DNA of 64,000 nt from Anaerolineales bacterium (GCA_016932955.1 JAFGBV010000245.1:19156-83155), one strand, 5' to 3'. Counted from the stretch's first letter, positions 17,828 through 26,675 are shown. Notes: generated by a model from the letters alone, not told the origin. Translations and numbers: made by a program.

Positions 17828-18070
17828 ATGGTGATGCCCGTGATGCAATACGCCCCAGAAACCTGCGCCTGGTGCAATGGGACCGGGAAATATGGGGAAT
17901 ATAATGATCTGTGCCTGGTTTGCAATGGACAGGGCAGCGTGCTTGTTGCGCAACCGGCACATAAATGCCCGCACTGCAAAGGGTCTGGAGTTATGATTTC
18001 TGGCGAATTTCAGGACCGCTGCAAAGTGTGCAATGGTGCTGGATGGTCGCATGTCTTTAAGACCAAGTAA
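17828..18070 (+). CDS. Stand-alone DnaJ-type cysteine-rich zinc-finger protein
   Basis: An 80-residue protein made almost wholly of four CxxCxGxG-type motifs: CAWCNGTG, CLVCNGQG, CPHCKGSG and CKVCNGAG. This is the pattern of the DnaJ zinc-binding domain, which holds two zinc ions, but here no J-domain or substrate-binding domain is present. Such proteins may act as chaperone cofactors or redox-linked zinc proteins. The start at 17828 (MVMPVMQY) is fixed by AGGAGGT; a longer upstream reading is not supported. The gene lies five bases before the SDR gene and is probably cotranscribed. Confidence 0.8.
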   Translation: MVMPVMQYAPETCAWCNGTGKYGEYNDLCLVCNGQGSVLVAQPAHKCPHCKGSGVMISGEFQDRCKVCNGAGWSHVFKTK

Positions 18071-18075
18071 CCCCT

Positions 18076-18825
18076 ATGCGGTTGAAAGATAAAGTTGCTC
18101 TCATCACCGGAGGAACCTCTGGGATTGGGCAAGCGACGGTAGAATTATTTACACAACAAGGCGCCCGGGCAGCTTTCACCGGGAGGCGTATTGAGCGCGG
18201 CCAATCCCTGGCAGAGAAAACCGGTGCAACATACATCCAGGCAGATCACACCTTGGCAGACGACTGTCAGCGCGCTGTCGATCAAACCCTGAAAGCCTTT
18301 GGGCGGATCGACATCCTCTTCAACAACGCCGGGATCGTGGTAGGAGGCACAGCAGAAACCACCAGCGAACAAGATTGGAACGACACACTCGCACTGAACG
18401 TCACCGCCGTTTGGCGCATGTCACGCCTGGTTATCCCGATCATGCGCCGCCAGGGAAGCGGGGTGATCATCAATAATGCATCCGATTGGGGATTGGTCGG
18501 TGCGCCGAGCGTGGTGGCTTACTGCACATCCAAAGGTGCGGTGATCCAGATGACGCGCGCCATGGCGCTTGACCACGCCCGCGAGCACATTCGCATCAAC
18601 GCCGTCTGCCCCGGCGATACCTTCGTCGAGCGCTGGCTCCATAATGGCTACTATCGTTTTTCAGGCGCGGTTACTGAAGATGAAGCCCGCCAGAGTGAGC
18701 TGCCGATTGGCCGTGTGGCAGAAGCCAGCGAGATCGCCCAGGCTGTGCTTTTCCTGGCTAGCGACGATTCCAGCTTTATGACCGGCACAGTACTGGTCAT
18801 CGATGGGGGAAATACAGCCCAGTAG
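18076..18825 (+). CDS. Short-chain dehydrogenase/reductase
   Basis: A 249-residue classical SDR. It has the cofactor glycine motif TGGTSGIG (about residue 12), NNAG (about 88), and the Ser-Tyr-Lys catalytic set (NNASDWG, then YCTSK). The C-terminal FLASDDSSFMTGTVLVIDGG is the usual family end. The segment DTFVERW differs from typical 3-oxoacyl-ACP reductases, so the substrate is not predicted. It follows the DnaJ-like gene by five bases and is convergent with the methyltransferase gene. Confidence 0.85.
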   Translation: MRLKDKVALITGGTSGIGQATVELFTQQGARAAFTGRRIERGQSLAEKTGATYIQADHTLADDCQRAVDQTLKAFGRIDILFNNAGIVVGGTAETTSEQDWNDTLALNVTAVWRMSRLVIPIMRRQGSGVIINNASDWGLVGAPSVVAYCTSKGAVIQMTRAMALDHAREHIRINAVCPGDTFVERWLHNGYYRFSGAVTEDEARQSELPIGRVAEASEIAQAVLFLASDDSSFMTGTVLVIDGGNTAQ

Positions 18826-18837
18826 ATCAATGGCTGC

Positions 18838-19632
18838 TCACTGCTTGCTGAGCATATCGTATAACATCACCCCCGTAGCAATCGCCAGGTTCAGCGATGT
18901 GGCTCGCCCGCGCATTGGAATGCGCAGCGTGTGCGAACAAGCTGTCAATTGTTCGGGGCTGAGCCCTTCCCGCTCGCTGCCCATCAGCAGAATAGCCGGC
19001 ATTTGGTAGTGCGTTACCTGGCGATAATCCTGGCCCCCACGCGCTGAAGTACCATAAATCACATATTCCAGCCGGTTTGCCCAGATCAAGAATTCAGCAA
19101 ATGTACTGGTCACCATCGGGTACCAGAACAGCGCACCCATGCTGGCGCGCACTGCATTGGGATGGTACCCATCCACTGCCTGATCCAGCAGCAGCAATCC
19201 GCTCGCCCCGACGGCGTCGATGGTGCGCAAGATGGTGCCAATATTGCCGGGATCCTGTGGTGCTACCAGCGCCACCCCCCAGGTGAAGTTTTGCGGGGTC
19301 AAGTCCGTTAAGCGTGTGTTCGGCTGGCGTACCACCGCCAGGATACCAGCCGGGTTCTCTTTCTCTGCCAGACTGGCAAACACATCTTCTGCAACCGCCA
19401 AGCACGGTACCCCGCGCTCACTTTGCTCCTGGATCAGATTGTTTGCATAGTCACTGCTCAGCAGGTCCGGAGCATAACACAGGTACTCCAATTGCGCACC
19501 AGCTTCGCAGGCTTCGCCCACATGGCGAATGCCCTCAACAACAAATAAGCCGCTAGCAGATCGCTGTTTGCGCTGCTGCAGCAGCCGGATTTGCTTCAGC
19601 TTGGGGTTACTGCGGCTGGTCAGGAATGTCAT
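18838..19632 (-). CDS. TrmH/SpoU family RNA 2'-O-methyltransferase
   Basis: A 264-residue SPOUT methyltransferase. The C-terminal knot is visible: VALVAPQDPGNIGTILRTID, LLMGSEREGLSPEQL and IPMRGRATSLNLAIATGVMLYD are the three signature motifs that bind S-adenosylmethionine and shape the trefoil knot. The N-terminal SNPKLKQIRLLQQRKQR segment is the RNA-binding substrate domain found in rRNA or tRNA ribose methyltransferases. The start at 19632 overlaps the end of the kinase gene by 26 bases, suggesting translational coupling. The exact RNA target is unknown. Confidence 0.88.
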   Translation of the reverse strand: MTFLTSRSNPKLKQIRLLQQRKQRSASGLFVVEGIRHVGEACEAGAQLEYLCYAPDLLSSDYANNLIQEQSERGVPCLAVAEDVFASLAEKENPAGILAVVRQPNTRLTDLTPQNFTWGVALVAPQDPGNIGTILRTIDAVGASGLLLLDQAVDGYHPNAVRASMGALFWYPMVTSTFAEFLIWANRLEYVIYGTSARGGQDYRQVTHYQMPAILLMGSEREGLSPEQLTACSHTLRIPMRGRATSLNLAIATGVMLYDMLSKQ

Positions 19633-21304
19633 TGCGACGTGTGGGCACCCAGGCAAGCACCGATGTGCCTTTGCCCGGCTCTGAGTTGATCTCTAGGTCT
19701 CCCCCCACCTTACGGGCGCGTGTGTGCATATTGGATAACCCGTGCCCAAGTGTAACGCTCATCTTGCGCAGATCAAAGCCCTGTCCATCATCAGAGATTT
19801 CCAGCAATACCCGCCCGGGGGCGGTCCACAACTCCACGTTAGCATGCTGCGCCTGAGCATGTTTGGTAACATTTGCCAGCGCTTCCTGGCAAATATGGAA
19901 CAAGGCGGTAGCGTGAGCAGTAGGTAACACGACTTGCCCATCATCTGGCCCACTGATATCTGTTCTCACACTCGTGTTATTGGTGAACTCCTCTGCCAGC
20001 CGTCGCAAACCATCCATTAGATCCTCACCGCGAAATTGGCGCGGTCGCAAATCAAGGATATAAGAACGGATATCTCGTATGGTGACGTTCAGCCCTTCAA
20101 TTGCTTGTTCAATTTTCGCCTGCGCCAGAGAAGGATCATCATCGATTGCCATACGGGCGTAATCCAGCGCCAAACCAACCGCATAGATCGATTGGATGAT
20201 CCCATCATGCAGATCCATACCAATCCGCTCGCGCTCTTCCAGCACAGCCACACGGCGCGCCTGCTGCGCCAGGCGAATATTCTCAACCGTTATCGCCGTC
20301 CAGCCACCAATGGCTTGCAGCAACCCCAGCTCGCGCTGCTCCATGTAGCATTCCTGTCGGGTGGCAACCCCCAATACACCAATGACCCTGCCGCGCGCCA
20401 TGAGGGGGATGCAGGCAATACAACGGAAACCGGCATCCACAACTGCCCGTCGCAGAAAGCGGATATCTGCCTTGGGTGCCACTGTGACCAGCGGTTTCCC
20501 CGTCTCAGCGACAATCCCCACAAAGCCCTCTCCAATCTCAAAGCGCTCCTTGGTCCAAAAAGCATCTGCTGCTTCGCCGCGGTGCAGCGCCAAGCGCAGG
20601 GACTGCTCATCCTCTTCCAGCAGAAAAACCTCGCCCGCCTCCACTCCAAGGTACGACATAACCCTGCTCAGGGTCTGGTCTAGAATTTCTTCGATCTCCT
20701 GAGAATTCGCCAGGGTCGACGCAATATCATTCAGCAATGCCAGGTCGGCATTGCGGAGAACGAGAATCTCGTCGCGCCCTACAAGATCAGCATACAGGCG
20801 AGCGTTGTGGATCGCAACCGCTGCATAGGCAGCCAATGTCTCAATCACCTGCTCATCATCTTGGGTGAACTCGTGGTAGCCTTCTTTTTCGGTCAGGTAG
20901 ATTTGACCCAAAAGGGTGTTTCCCAACATAATCGGCACACCCAGAAAAGAACGCATCGCAGGATGCTGAACAGGGAAACCCACACTGCGCGGATCAGACG
21001 TGATGTCCGCCACGCGGATCGTGCGTTGCTCTTCCTGGATCGCTCCAATCAGGCCTTTGCCTAGCGGTGGATGAGGCATCTGATGGATTTCTTCGGGTGT
21101 CATTCCTACCGGGATGAAGCGTTCAAGATCGCCTTTCTCGCCCAGGACACCCAGCGCGGCATAACGGGCGCCAGCTTGTTCGCGCGCCAAGTGGACAATG
21201 CGCTCCAGCACCGTGTCCAGGGATAGCTCACCAACCAATTCGAGACTCGCCCGGTGCAATGCCACAAGCCGAGCTTCGATTTGCTCTCGAGTTAAGAACG
21301 CCAT
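19607..21304 (-). CDS. GAF-domain sensor histidine kinase, NarL type
   Basis: A 565-residue cytoplasmic kinase. Two GAF domains (about 15-165 and 185-345) precede a HisKA_3 dimerisation domain with the phospho-acceptor His in MDLHDGIIQSIYAVGL. A HATPase domain follows, with the N-box FHICQEALANVTKHAQA and the G-box GLSNMHTRARKVGG. GAF domains bind small ligands such as cyclic nucleotides or sense redox state. No response regulator is adjacent, so the kinase is an orphan here. It is divergent to the mevalonate operon. Confidence 0.9.
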   Translation of the reverse strand: MAFLTREQIEARLVALHRASLELVGELSLDTVLERIVHLAREQAGARYAALGVLGEKGDLERFIPVGMTPEEIHQMPHPPLGKGLIGAIQEEQRTIRVADITSDPRSVGFPVQHPAMRSFLGVPIMLGNTLLGQIYLTEKEGYHEFTQDDEQVIETLAAYAAVAIHNARLYADLVGRDEILVLRNADLALLNDIASTLANSQEIEEILDQTLSRVMSYLGVEAGEVFLLEEDEQSLRLALHRGEAADAFWTKERFEIGEGFVGIVAETGKPLVTVAPKADIRFLRRAVVDAGFRCIACIPLMARGRVIGVLGVATRQECYMEQRELGLLQAIGGWTAITVENIRLAQQARRVAVLEERERIGMDLHDGIIQSIYAVGLALDYARMAIDDDPSLAQAKIEQAIEGLNVTIRDIRSYILDLRPRQFRGEDLMDGLRRLAEEFTNNTSVRTDISGPDDGQVVLPTAHATALFHICQEALANVTKHAQAQHANVELWTAPGRVLLEISDDGQGFDLRKMSVTLGHGLSNMHTRARKVGGDLEINSEPGKGTSVLAWVPTRRNDIPDQPQ

Positions 21305-21687
21305 TCAGGTTTCCTCACCTCGAATATATTTTACCTTAATTGGCGAATTTATTCCAATTCGGACATAATCCAATGGATTACAATTCATTAATATTTGCAG
21401 CGTACGGCATGCGGCGATGCCATACAGCGGAAATAATGGGCAAGTGTTAGAATTGGAGCATCGCAACCACCTACCCGAACCCTCAGGATCGATCATGCAC
21501 CCAAATGCACAAATTCACCCCATGCAAGCCGCTGACCTGGGTTTTGCCGCCGACTGCACCGCAGCAGAAGGCTGGGTTTCTTGATAGTTTTTGCCAGTTC
21601 AAAGGCATAGACTCTATAGAGGCCGCCGCGAAACGTGCCTCCAGCAAAGCTCTGTGGTGCATCATATTCACCAAACAAGGATATCTC
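21305..21687. other. Intergenic region between the kinase and mevalonate genes
   Basis: 383 bases without a convincing gene. Long open frames here are continuations or shadows. It contains the putative mevalonate promoter at 21591-21620, and the kinase ribosome-binding site (GAGGTGAGGAAA on the minus strand). No riboswitch or attachment site was recognised. Confidence 0.5.
21591..21620 (+). promoter_or_regulatory. Putative mevalonate operon promoter
   Basis: TTGCCA (21591-21596), an 18-base spacer and TATAGA (21615-21620) precede mvaA by about 68 bases. The match is reasonable but not exact, and no experimental support exists. Confidence 0.45.
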
Positions 21688-22989
21688 ATGTCTCCTGATG
21701 CAAAAAGCTCGCGCATTCCTGGCTTTTACAATTTGCCACTGCAAGACCGGCAAAGCAAAATTGCCCAGGCAACAGGAATCAACGAAGAGGAATTAGCCGC
21801 GCTGAGCGGTGAAGCAGGGCTATCAGCCGAACAAGCCGACCACATGATCGAGAATGCCATTGGCTTCCATGCCCTGCCGTTGGGAGTGGGATTGAATTTT
21901 GTTGTCAATGGGCGCGAGGTACTGGTGCCCATGGCAATTGAGGAGCCATCGGTTGTAGCCGGAGCATCCTTCATGGCGCGCCTTGCTCGTGCAGGGGGCG
22001 GCTTCTTTGCACACACCACCCCGCCAGAGATGATCGGGCAAATCCAGCTCTTGGATGTTCCCGATCTTCCCGCAGCCAGGCTGGCATTGCTGGAGCAGCG
22101 CCAGGCCCTCCTGGCAGAGGCTGCTGAGATCGATCCGGTGTTGAAACGCCTGGGAGGCGGTCCGCGCGACCTGGAAGTACGCGTCATTACCGATTCACCA
22201 ATCGGTCCATTCCTGGTGATCCACCTGATCTACGATGTGCGCGATGCAATGGGCGCCAATGCCATCAACACGGCCGTAGAGCGCCTCTCTCCCCGCATTG
22301 AAGCGATCAGCGGAGGGCGCGTCCATCTGCGCATTCTCTCCAACCTGGCCGACCGCCGCCTGGCGCGAGCACGCTGCACCATCCCTCTAGCCGAATTGGC
22401 TTTTGATGATTACCGTGCGGAAGATGTGTGCGATGGCATTATCACAGCCTGGGCTTTTGCCGCAGCAGATCCTTACCGCGCTGCCACACACAATAAGGGC
22501 ATCATGAACGGTGTGGACGCAGTGGTCATCGCCACCGGCAACGACTGGCGCGCGATCGAGGCCGGGGCGCATGCTTACGCGGCGCGTTACGGGCAATACA
22601 CATCCCTCAGCACCTGGGGAAAAGACGCCCAAGGAAACCTGGTGGGCACTTTGGAAATGCCGATGGCGGTTGGTATCGTCGGCGGAGCCACAAAAGTACA
22701 CCCCACCGCACGCGCAGCATTAAAAATGATGCAAATTAGTAGCGCAGCCGAACTGGCGGAGGTCATCGTCTCTGTCGGCTTGGCTCAAAACCTGGCTGCC
22801 CTGCGCGCACTGGCCACCGAAGGCATCCAGCGAGGACATATGAGCCTACACGCCCGCCAGGTGGCTGCTGCGGCTGGCGCGCGGGGCGATGAAATCGAAC
22901 ACCTGGCGGCACAACTTGTTGCAGAGAAAACGATTCGCATTGACCGGGCCGAGGAAATTCTGAAAGAAATAAAGAAAGCAGGTACATGA
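21688..22989 (+). CDS. mvaA: Class II hydroxymethylglutaryl-CoA reductase
   Basis: A 433-residue class II enzyme that interconverts HMG-CoA and mevalonate. The catalytic set is visible: Glu in AIEEPSVVA, Lys in [12 protein letters not shown], Asp in ATGNDWRA and His in [10 protein letters not shown]. Length matches bacterial class II forms rather than the longer class I enzymes. Starts at 21688 (MSPDAKSS), preceded by AAGGATATCTC; the longer open frame upstream is not supported. Its end overlaps the HMG-CoA synthase start by four bases. With the next three genes it supplies mevalonate for isoprenoid synthesis. Confidence 0.93.
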   Translation: MSPDAKSSRIPGFYNLPLQDRQSKIAQATGINEEELAALSGEAGLSAEQADHMIENAIGFHALPLGVGLNFVVNGREVLVPMAIEEPSVVAGASFMARLARAGGGFFAHTTPPEMIGQIQLLDVPDLPAARLALLEQRQALLAEAAEIDPVLKRLGGGPRDLEVRVITDSPIGPFLVIHLIYDVRDAMGANAINTAVERLSPRIEAISGGRVHLRILSNLADRRLARARCTIPLAELAFDDYRAEDVCDGIITAWAFAAADPYRAATHNKGIMNGVDAVVIATGNDWRAIEAGAHAYAARYGQYTSLSTWGKDAQGNLVGTLEMPMAVGIVGGATKVHPTARAALKMMQISSAAELAEVIVSVGLAQNLAALRALATEGIQRGHMSLHARQVAAAAGARGDEIEHLAAQLVAEKTIRIDRAEEILKEIKKAGT

Positions 22990-24068
22990 TGAGTGACCAA
23001 CTTCCACAGAACATCAAACTTCTCAAACCATCCCGTAAAGTCGGCATTGTTGGTTATGGAGCTTACATCCCCCGCTACCGCCTGCCCGCCAAAGAGGTGG
23101 CGCGCATCTGGACGGACGGCCAGGCAGCGCTGCCGATCAAAGAGAAAGCAGTCCCCGGTCTGGATGAGGATGTGGTCACCATGTCAATAGAGGCAGCACG
23201 GAACGCTTTGGCGCGCGCGAGTATCTCTCCTACCCAGATCCGCGCTGTGTGGGTAGGGTCGGAGTCACATCCCTATGCGGTCAAACCGACTTCTACAATT
23301 GTAGCGGAAGCTATCGGGGCCGTGCCACACGTCCAGGCTGCGGATTGGGAGTTTGCTTGCAAGGCCGGCACCGAAGCGATGGTGGCAGCAATTGGTTTTG
23401 TAGGTTCAAGCATGGCAGATTATGCCCTTGCGATTGGTATGGACACTGCTCAGGGTCGACCCGGTGACGCCCTGGAATACACCGCCGGCGCGGGCGGTGC
23501 TGCATACCTCTTCGGGCCGGCGGAAGAATCCCTGGCGGTCATTGAGAGCACTTACTCCTATGTGACGGATACACCTGACTTCTGGCGGCGTGAATATCAA
23601 AAGTACCCCGAGCACGGGCAGCGATTCACCGGTGAGCCGGCCTATTTCAAGCATATCACCGAAGCCGCTCAAACCATGATGTCGGCTTCCGGCACGACTG
23701 CGTCAGATTACCAGTGGGCTGTTTTTCACCAGCCCAACGCCAAATTCCCTCAACGCGTGGCTTCGCAATTAGGATTCAGTAAGGAGCAGATCGCCCCGGG
23801 CTTGCTCGTGCCCGTAATAGGCAACACTTACGCCGGGGCAGCTATCCTGGGCCTGACCAGCATCCTGGATATTGCAGAACCAGGCGACCGGATTCTGATG
23901 GTCTCCTTTGGCTCTGGCGCTGGCTCAGATGCCTTCGACATCCACGTTACCGAAGCCATACGTGAGCGCCGCGACCGCGCTACCAAAACCCAAGATTACA
24001 TCGCCCGCCGTACCGAAATCGATTATGGCACCTACGTGCGTATGCGAGGCAAGCTGGCGGTCAAGTAG
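22986..24068 (+). CDS. Hydroxymethylglutaryl-CoA synthase, archaeal type
   Basis: A 360-residue thiolase-fold enzyme that condenses acetyl-CoA with acetoacetyl-CoA to HMG-CoA. The catalytic Cys is in [12 protein letters not shown] and the acetoacetyl-binding His in [10 protein letters not shown]. The short length and the N-terminal [15 protein letters not shown] are archaeal-type features, unlike the longer Firmicutes MvaS. Two ATGs (22986, 22989) are possible; the first overlaps the mvaA stop. In archaea this protein forms a complex with a thiolase and a DUF35 protein that channels acetoacetyl-CoA, and all three are encoded here in that order. Confidence 0.9.
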   Translation: MMSDQLPQNIKLLKPSRKVGIVGYGAYIPRYRLPAKEVARIWTDGQAALPIKEKAVPGLDEDVVTMSIEAARNALARASISPTQIRAVWVGSESHPYAVKPTSTIVAEAIGAVPHVQAADWEFACKAGTEAMVAAIGFVGSSMADYALAIGMDTAQGRPGDALEYTAGAGGAAYLFGPAEESLAVIESTYSYVTDTPDFWRREYQKYPEHGQRFTGEPAYFKHITEAAQTMMSASGTTASDYQWAVFHQPNAKFPQRVASQLGFSKEQIAPGLLVPVIGNTYAGAAILGLTSILDIAEPGDRILMVSFGSGAGSDAFDIHVTEAIRERRDRATKTQDYIARRTEIDYGTYVRMRGKLAVK

Positions 24069-24096
24069 CCAACAACCAAGCCCTAGGAGATTACCC

Positions 24097-25263
24097 ATGT
24101 CTGAAATTATCATTGCCGGGATTGGGCAAACAGAAGTTGGCGAGCACTACGATATCTCCCTGCGTGACCTGGCACTTCTAGCCATCGAGGCAGCGCTGAA
24201 AGACTCCGCAAGGCTGCGCCCCGACGTGCTTTTCGTCGGGAACATGATCGCCCCAATCGCCTCACGTCAGGCCCACCTGGGTGCGCTGATCGCCGACTAT
24301 GTAGGGATGGTCGGCATCGAGGCCTCCGTTGTGGAGGCGGGCGGAGCATCAGGCGCAGCAGCCCTGCGCATGGGCTATTTTGCTGTCGCTTCTGGCGAGG
24401 CAGAGGTAGCCCTGGTGGTGGGCGTGGAGAAGGTCACCGACCAGCTCGGCCCCACAGCAGAAGCCAACCAGATGCTCGGAACAGACAGCGACTATGAAGC
24501 GGTGCAAGGACTTACACCTAACGCACAGGCTGCATTGCTCATGCGCCGTTACATACATGAATACCAGGTTCCTCGCCAGGCATTTGCGGCTTTCCCCATC
24601 ATCGCCCATGCGAATGGCAACCACAATCCGAATGCAATGTTCCGTTCAACACTCAGCCCTGAAACCTATGCAAGGGCTGAGATAGTCAGCGACCCATTGA
24701 ATATCTTTGATGTGGCACCTGTTGCGGATGGCGCGGCAGCCATTCTTCTCACCCGCACTGAGCTGCTGCCGCATACCTTTTCGCACAAACTGGTGCGCAT
24801 CTCAGCTTCAAGCATGGCGACCGACCGCCTGGCGCTTCACGATCGATCAGACCCGCTGGCCTTTGAGGCTGCGCGGGCTTCTGCTGAGAAGGCTTACCGA
24901 CAAGCAGGTATTTCAGCGCAGGACATTAATCTGTTTGAACTATATGATTCCTATTCGGTGATCGCTGCCTTATCCTTAGAGGCCGCTGGTTTTGCCCCAC
25001 GCGGCGAGGGCTGCAAACTGGCCGAAAACAGCACCCAGCCATCTGTCCTCAGCCTCCAAGGCAGCCTGCCTATTGCCACCTTTGGCGGCCTGAAAGCACG
25101 AGGAAATCCTGGCGGAGCAACTGGTGTTTACCAGGCCGTAGAGGCTACCATTCAACTGCGCGGGCAGGCAGGAGAAAACCAGGTGCCAGGCGCACGGCGG
25201 GCGCTGATTCAAGCCCTGGGAGGCCCGGCTTCAACTGCTGTAACGCATATTTTGGAAACCTGA
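24097..25263 (+). CDS. Thiolase-like protein of the mevalonate operon, catalytic Cys absent
   Basis: A 388-residue thiolase-fold protein, by position the acetoacetyl-CoA thiolase. The nucleophile region reads VEAGGASGAAALR, so Gly stands where related thiolases have the acyl-accepting Cys (VEAxCASG pattern), and the GHPxGATG motif reads GNPGGATG, with Asn for His. Only one Cys occurs in the entire protein, at EGCKLAEN, far from either site. The fold and the Zn-protein partner context are otherwise normal. It could be a scaffold that keeps the HMG-CoA synthase complex together, or a divergent enzyme. TAGGAGA precedes the start. Confidence 0.8.
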   Translation: MSEIIIAGIGQTEVGEHYDISLRDLALLAIEAALKDSARLRPDVLFVGNMIAPIASRQAHLGALIADYVGMVGIEASVVEAGGASGAAALRMGYFAVASGEAEVALVVGVEKVTDQLGPTAEANQMLGTDSDYEAVQGLTPNAQAALLMRRYIHEYQVPRQAFAAFPIIAHANGNHNPNAMFRSTLSPETYARAEIVSDPLNIFDVAPVADGAAAILLTRTELLPHTFSHKLVRISASSMATDRLALHDRSDPLAFEAARASAEKAYRQAGISAQDINLFELYDSYSVIAALSLEAAGFAPRGEGCKLAENSTQPSVLSLQGSLPIATFGGLKARGNPGGATGVYQAVEATIQLRGQAGENQVPGARRALIQALGGPASTAVTHILET

Positions 25264-25334
25264 TAGTTCCTGATAGCACATTCTCTCTATACTCCATTTT
25301 GTAAAAATTGTGAACGCAACACAAGGAGACTCCT

Positions 25335-25745
25335 ATGGAAATTCCTCGCCACTGGCGATTGAAGAAACAGCGCTATAGCCTGGTTGGTGAAGTTTGCCCG
25401 CACTGCGATGCCAAACTCTTTCCTCCCCGCGATATTTGCCCACACTGCGGTGCAGAAGCTCGCCATGAATATGCTTTCAGCGGGCTTGGCGAAGTGTATT
25501 CCTATACTACCATCTACGATGCCCCGGCCGGCTACGAGGTAATGGCACCATATACGGTTGCCATCGTTAAACTGATGGAAGGCCCAATGGTCACTGCCCA
25601 GCTTACCGACCTTGGCGACCAGCCAGTGGAGATCGGCATGCCAGTGGAAATGGTCACCCGTCGCCTGCGCCAGGATGGCGATGAGCGCGGGATTTTGGTA
25701 TATGGGTATAAATTCCGTCCGGCTCTGACGGGCGCAACGGCGTAA
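25335..25745 (+). CDS. DUF35 OB-fold/zinc-ribbon acyl-CoA-binding protein
   Basis: A 136-residue protein with a zinc ribbon (Cys21, Cys24, Cys35, Cys38; both pairs are CPHC) followed by an OB-fold. In archaeal HMG-CoA synthase/thiolase complexes the DUF35 protein bridges the two enzymes and gives a shared CoA site (established for methanogens). AAGGAGACTCCT precedes the start. It ends the operon, followed by a terminator. Its role as a bridge is inferred from family and gene order. Confidence 0.85.
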   Translation: MEIPRHWRLKKQRYSLVGEVCPHCDAKLFPPRDICPHCGAEARHEYAFSGLGEVYSYTTIYDAPAGYEVMAPYTVAIVKLMEGPMVTAQLTDLGDQPVEIGMPVEMVTRRLRQDGDERGILVYGYKFRPALTGATA

Positions 25746-25764
25746 GCCCTGACGAAACCAATGC

Positions 25765-25796
25765 AACTAGCCTGCCGGGTGGCAGGCTAGTTTGCT
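25765..25796 (+). terminator. Rho-independent terminator of the mevalonate operon
   Basis: A perfect 12-bp stem AACTAGCCTGCC (25765-25776) with its complement at 25781-25792, a four-base loop and a following TTTGCTT. The position is 20 bases after the DUF35 stop. Confidence 0.85.
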
Positions 25797-25821
25797 TGAC
25801 AGCCTATGCAATAATCAATGT

Positions 25822-26124
25822 ATGGATATGCACGTGATTGGGCTCAGCCCAGAGCAGATCAAGGCATTTTGCCAGAAGCATCATATTCGCAGCCTGGCCT
25901 TTTTCGGCTCGGTGGTGCGGGATGATTTTGGCCCGCACAGTGATGTGGATGTGCTGGTTGAGTTTGAGACCGGCTATATCCCCGGCTACGATTTCTTTCT
26001 GATCGAAGCCGAGTTGTCCCGCTTGTTAGGGCGCAAGGTAGATCTGCAAACCACCCAGTTCCTCAGCCCCGAAATCCGCCAGTCGGCTCTCGCTGAGGCA
26101 GTGACCGCCTATGAGCAAGCGTGA
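25822..26124 (+). CDS. MNT-type nucleotidyltransferase (antitoxin-like)
   Basis: A 100-residue minimal nucleotidyltransferase with the GSVVRDDFGPHSDVDVLVEF motif (G-S then D-x-D metal pair). MntA-type proteins neutralise HEPN toxins by adding AMP to them. The start at 25822 (MDMHVIGL) is preferred over 25792, whose upstream residues show no similarity. The usual partner HEPN gene follows in overlap (26111) but is cut off after 21 codons. So the antitoxin is intact while its toxin is gone. Confidence 0.8.
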   Translation: MDMHVIGLSPEQIKAFCQKHHIRSLAFFGSVVRDDFGPHSDVDVLVEFETGYIPGYDFFLIEAELSRLLGRKVDLQTTQFLSPEIRQSALAEAVTAYEQA

Positions 26125-26176
26125 TCCACAAATCGCTCTGCGCCAGATTCTCATCAAGGAGACGTTGTCATCCTGA
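26111..26176 (+). pseudogene. HEPN toxin remnant, first 21 codons only
   Basis: ATG at 26111, inside the MNT gene end (14-base overlap), reads MSKRDPQIALRQILIKETLSS then TGA. MSKRDPxxxLxQIL is the usual beginning of DUF86/HEPN toxins, which overlap MNT genes in exactly this way. The other 100 or so residues, with the RxxxxH nuclease motif, are missing. The downstream sequence passes directly into another toxin-antitoxin module, so a deletion joined two modules. Confidence 0.6.
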
Positions 26177-26196
26177 AAGCCATCTCCGCACCCAGC

Positions 26197-26307
26197 ATGC
26201 GCACCTTCGACGCGCTCATCCAACAGGCGCGCCAGCAGGCTGAAGCGGCAGGGTTGACCCCCTCTGATATTGATCAGGCAATTGCGCAAGCGCGAGGGCG
26301 CAAGTGA
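26197..26307 (+). CDS. Probable small antitoxin of the PIN toxin
   Basis: The frame reads MRTFDALIQQARQQAEAAG and continues with a helix and the ending ARGRK, overlapping the PIN start (GTG at 26304) by four bases. The frame is open upstream of 26197 (KAISAPSMRTF) without a usable start, so the 5' end may have been lost in the same deletion that removed HEPN. It is short and helical like VapB-type antitoxins but no DNA-binding fold is visible. 36 residues if started at ATG. Confidence 0.4.
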   Translation: MRTFDALIQQARQQAEAAGLTPSDIDQAIAQARGRK

Positions 26308-26621
26308 GAATCGTCCTCGACACCAATGTATTTGTTTCGGGTGTCTTCTTCAGCGGGCCGCCTTATCAGATCCTGGCCCAAGATCACCCAGGCATCGACC
26401 TGAAGCCCGTGCTCGATTTTGTCATCCGCCAGGCAGAAATCTATGCCGCGCCATCCTTGCCTGAGGCCGTTTGCGAAGATCCCGACGACGACAAGTTTCT
26501 TGCCTGTGCGCTGGCAAGCGAGATCAGGCTGATCGTGAGTGGAGATAAACACCTGCTGAAGGTGTCTGGGTATCAGGAGATCGAGATTCTGAGCGCGCGC
26601 GGATCGTATAAAAGTACGGGG
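26304..26621 (+). pseudogene. VapC-like PIN toxin, internally deleted
   Basis: The N-terminus MRIVLDTNVFVSGVFFSG holds the first acidic residues of a PIN ribonuclease. It then jumps to AQDHPGIDLKPVLDFV and the C-terminal core CEDPDDDKFLACALAS and LIVSGDKHLLKVSGY. About 30-35 residues that normally carry helices 2-3 and the second acidic residue are missing. After EILSAR the frame runs into an unrelated tail that stays open to 26909. The protein is unlikely to fold as an active nuclease. Confidence 0.65.
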
Positions 26622-26675
26622 ATAAATTTAGGCCCGCAGTGGTGGGCGCGGCGGCGTAAGCGCACAATAGATCAT

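Noticed and set aside
21505..21687. 61-residue N-terminal extension of HMG-CoA reductase
   Set aside because: It lacks family similarity, contains the presumed promoter and has no ribosome site; the start at 21688 gives the normal length.
25796..25824. Promoter TTGACA at 25796 for the MNT gene
   Set aside because: The TTGACA is clear but the sequence 16-18 bases later (around the ATG) is not a good -10, so it was not called.
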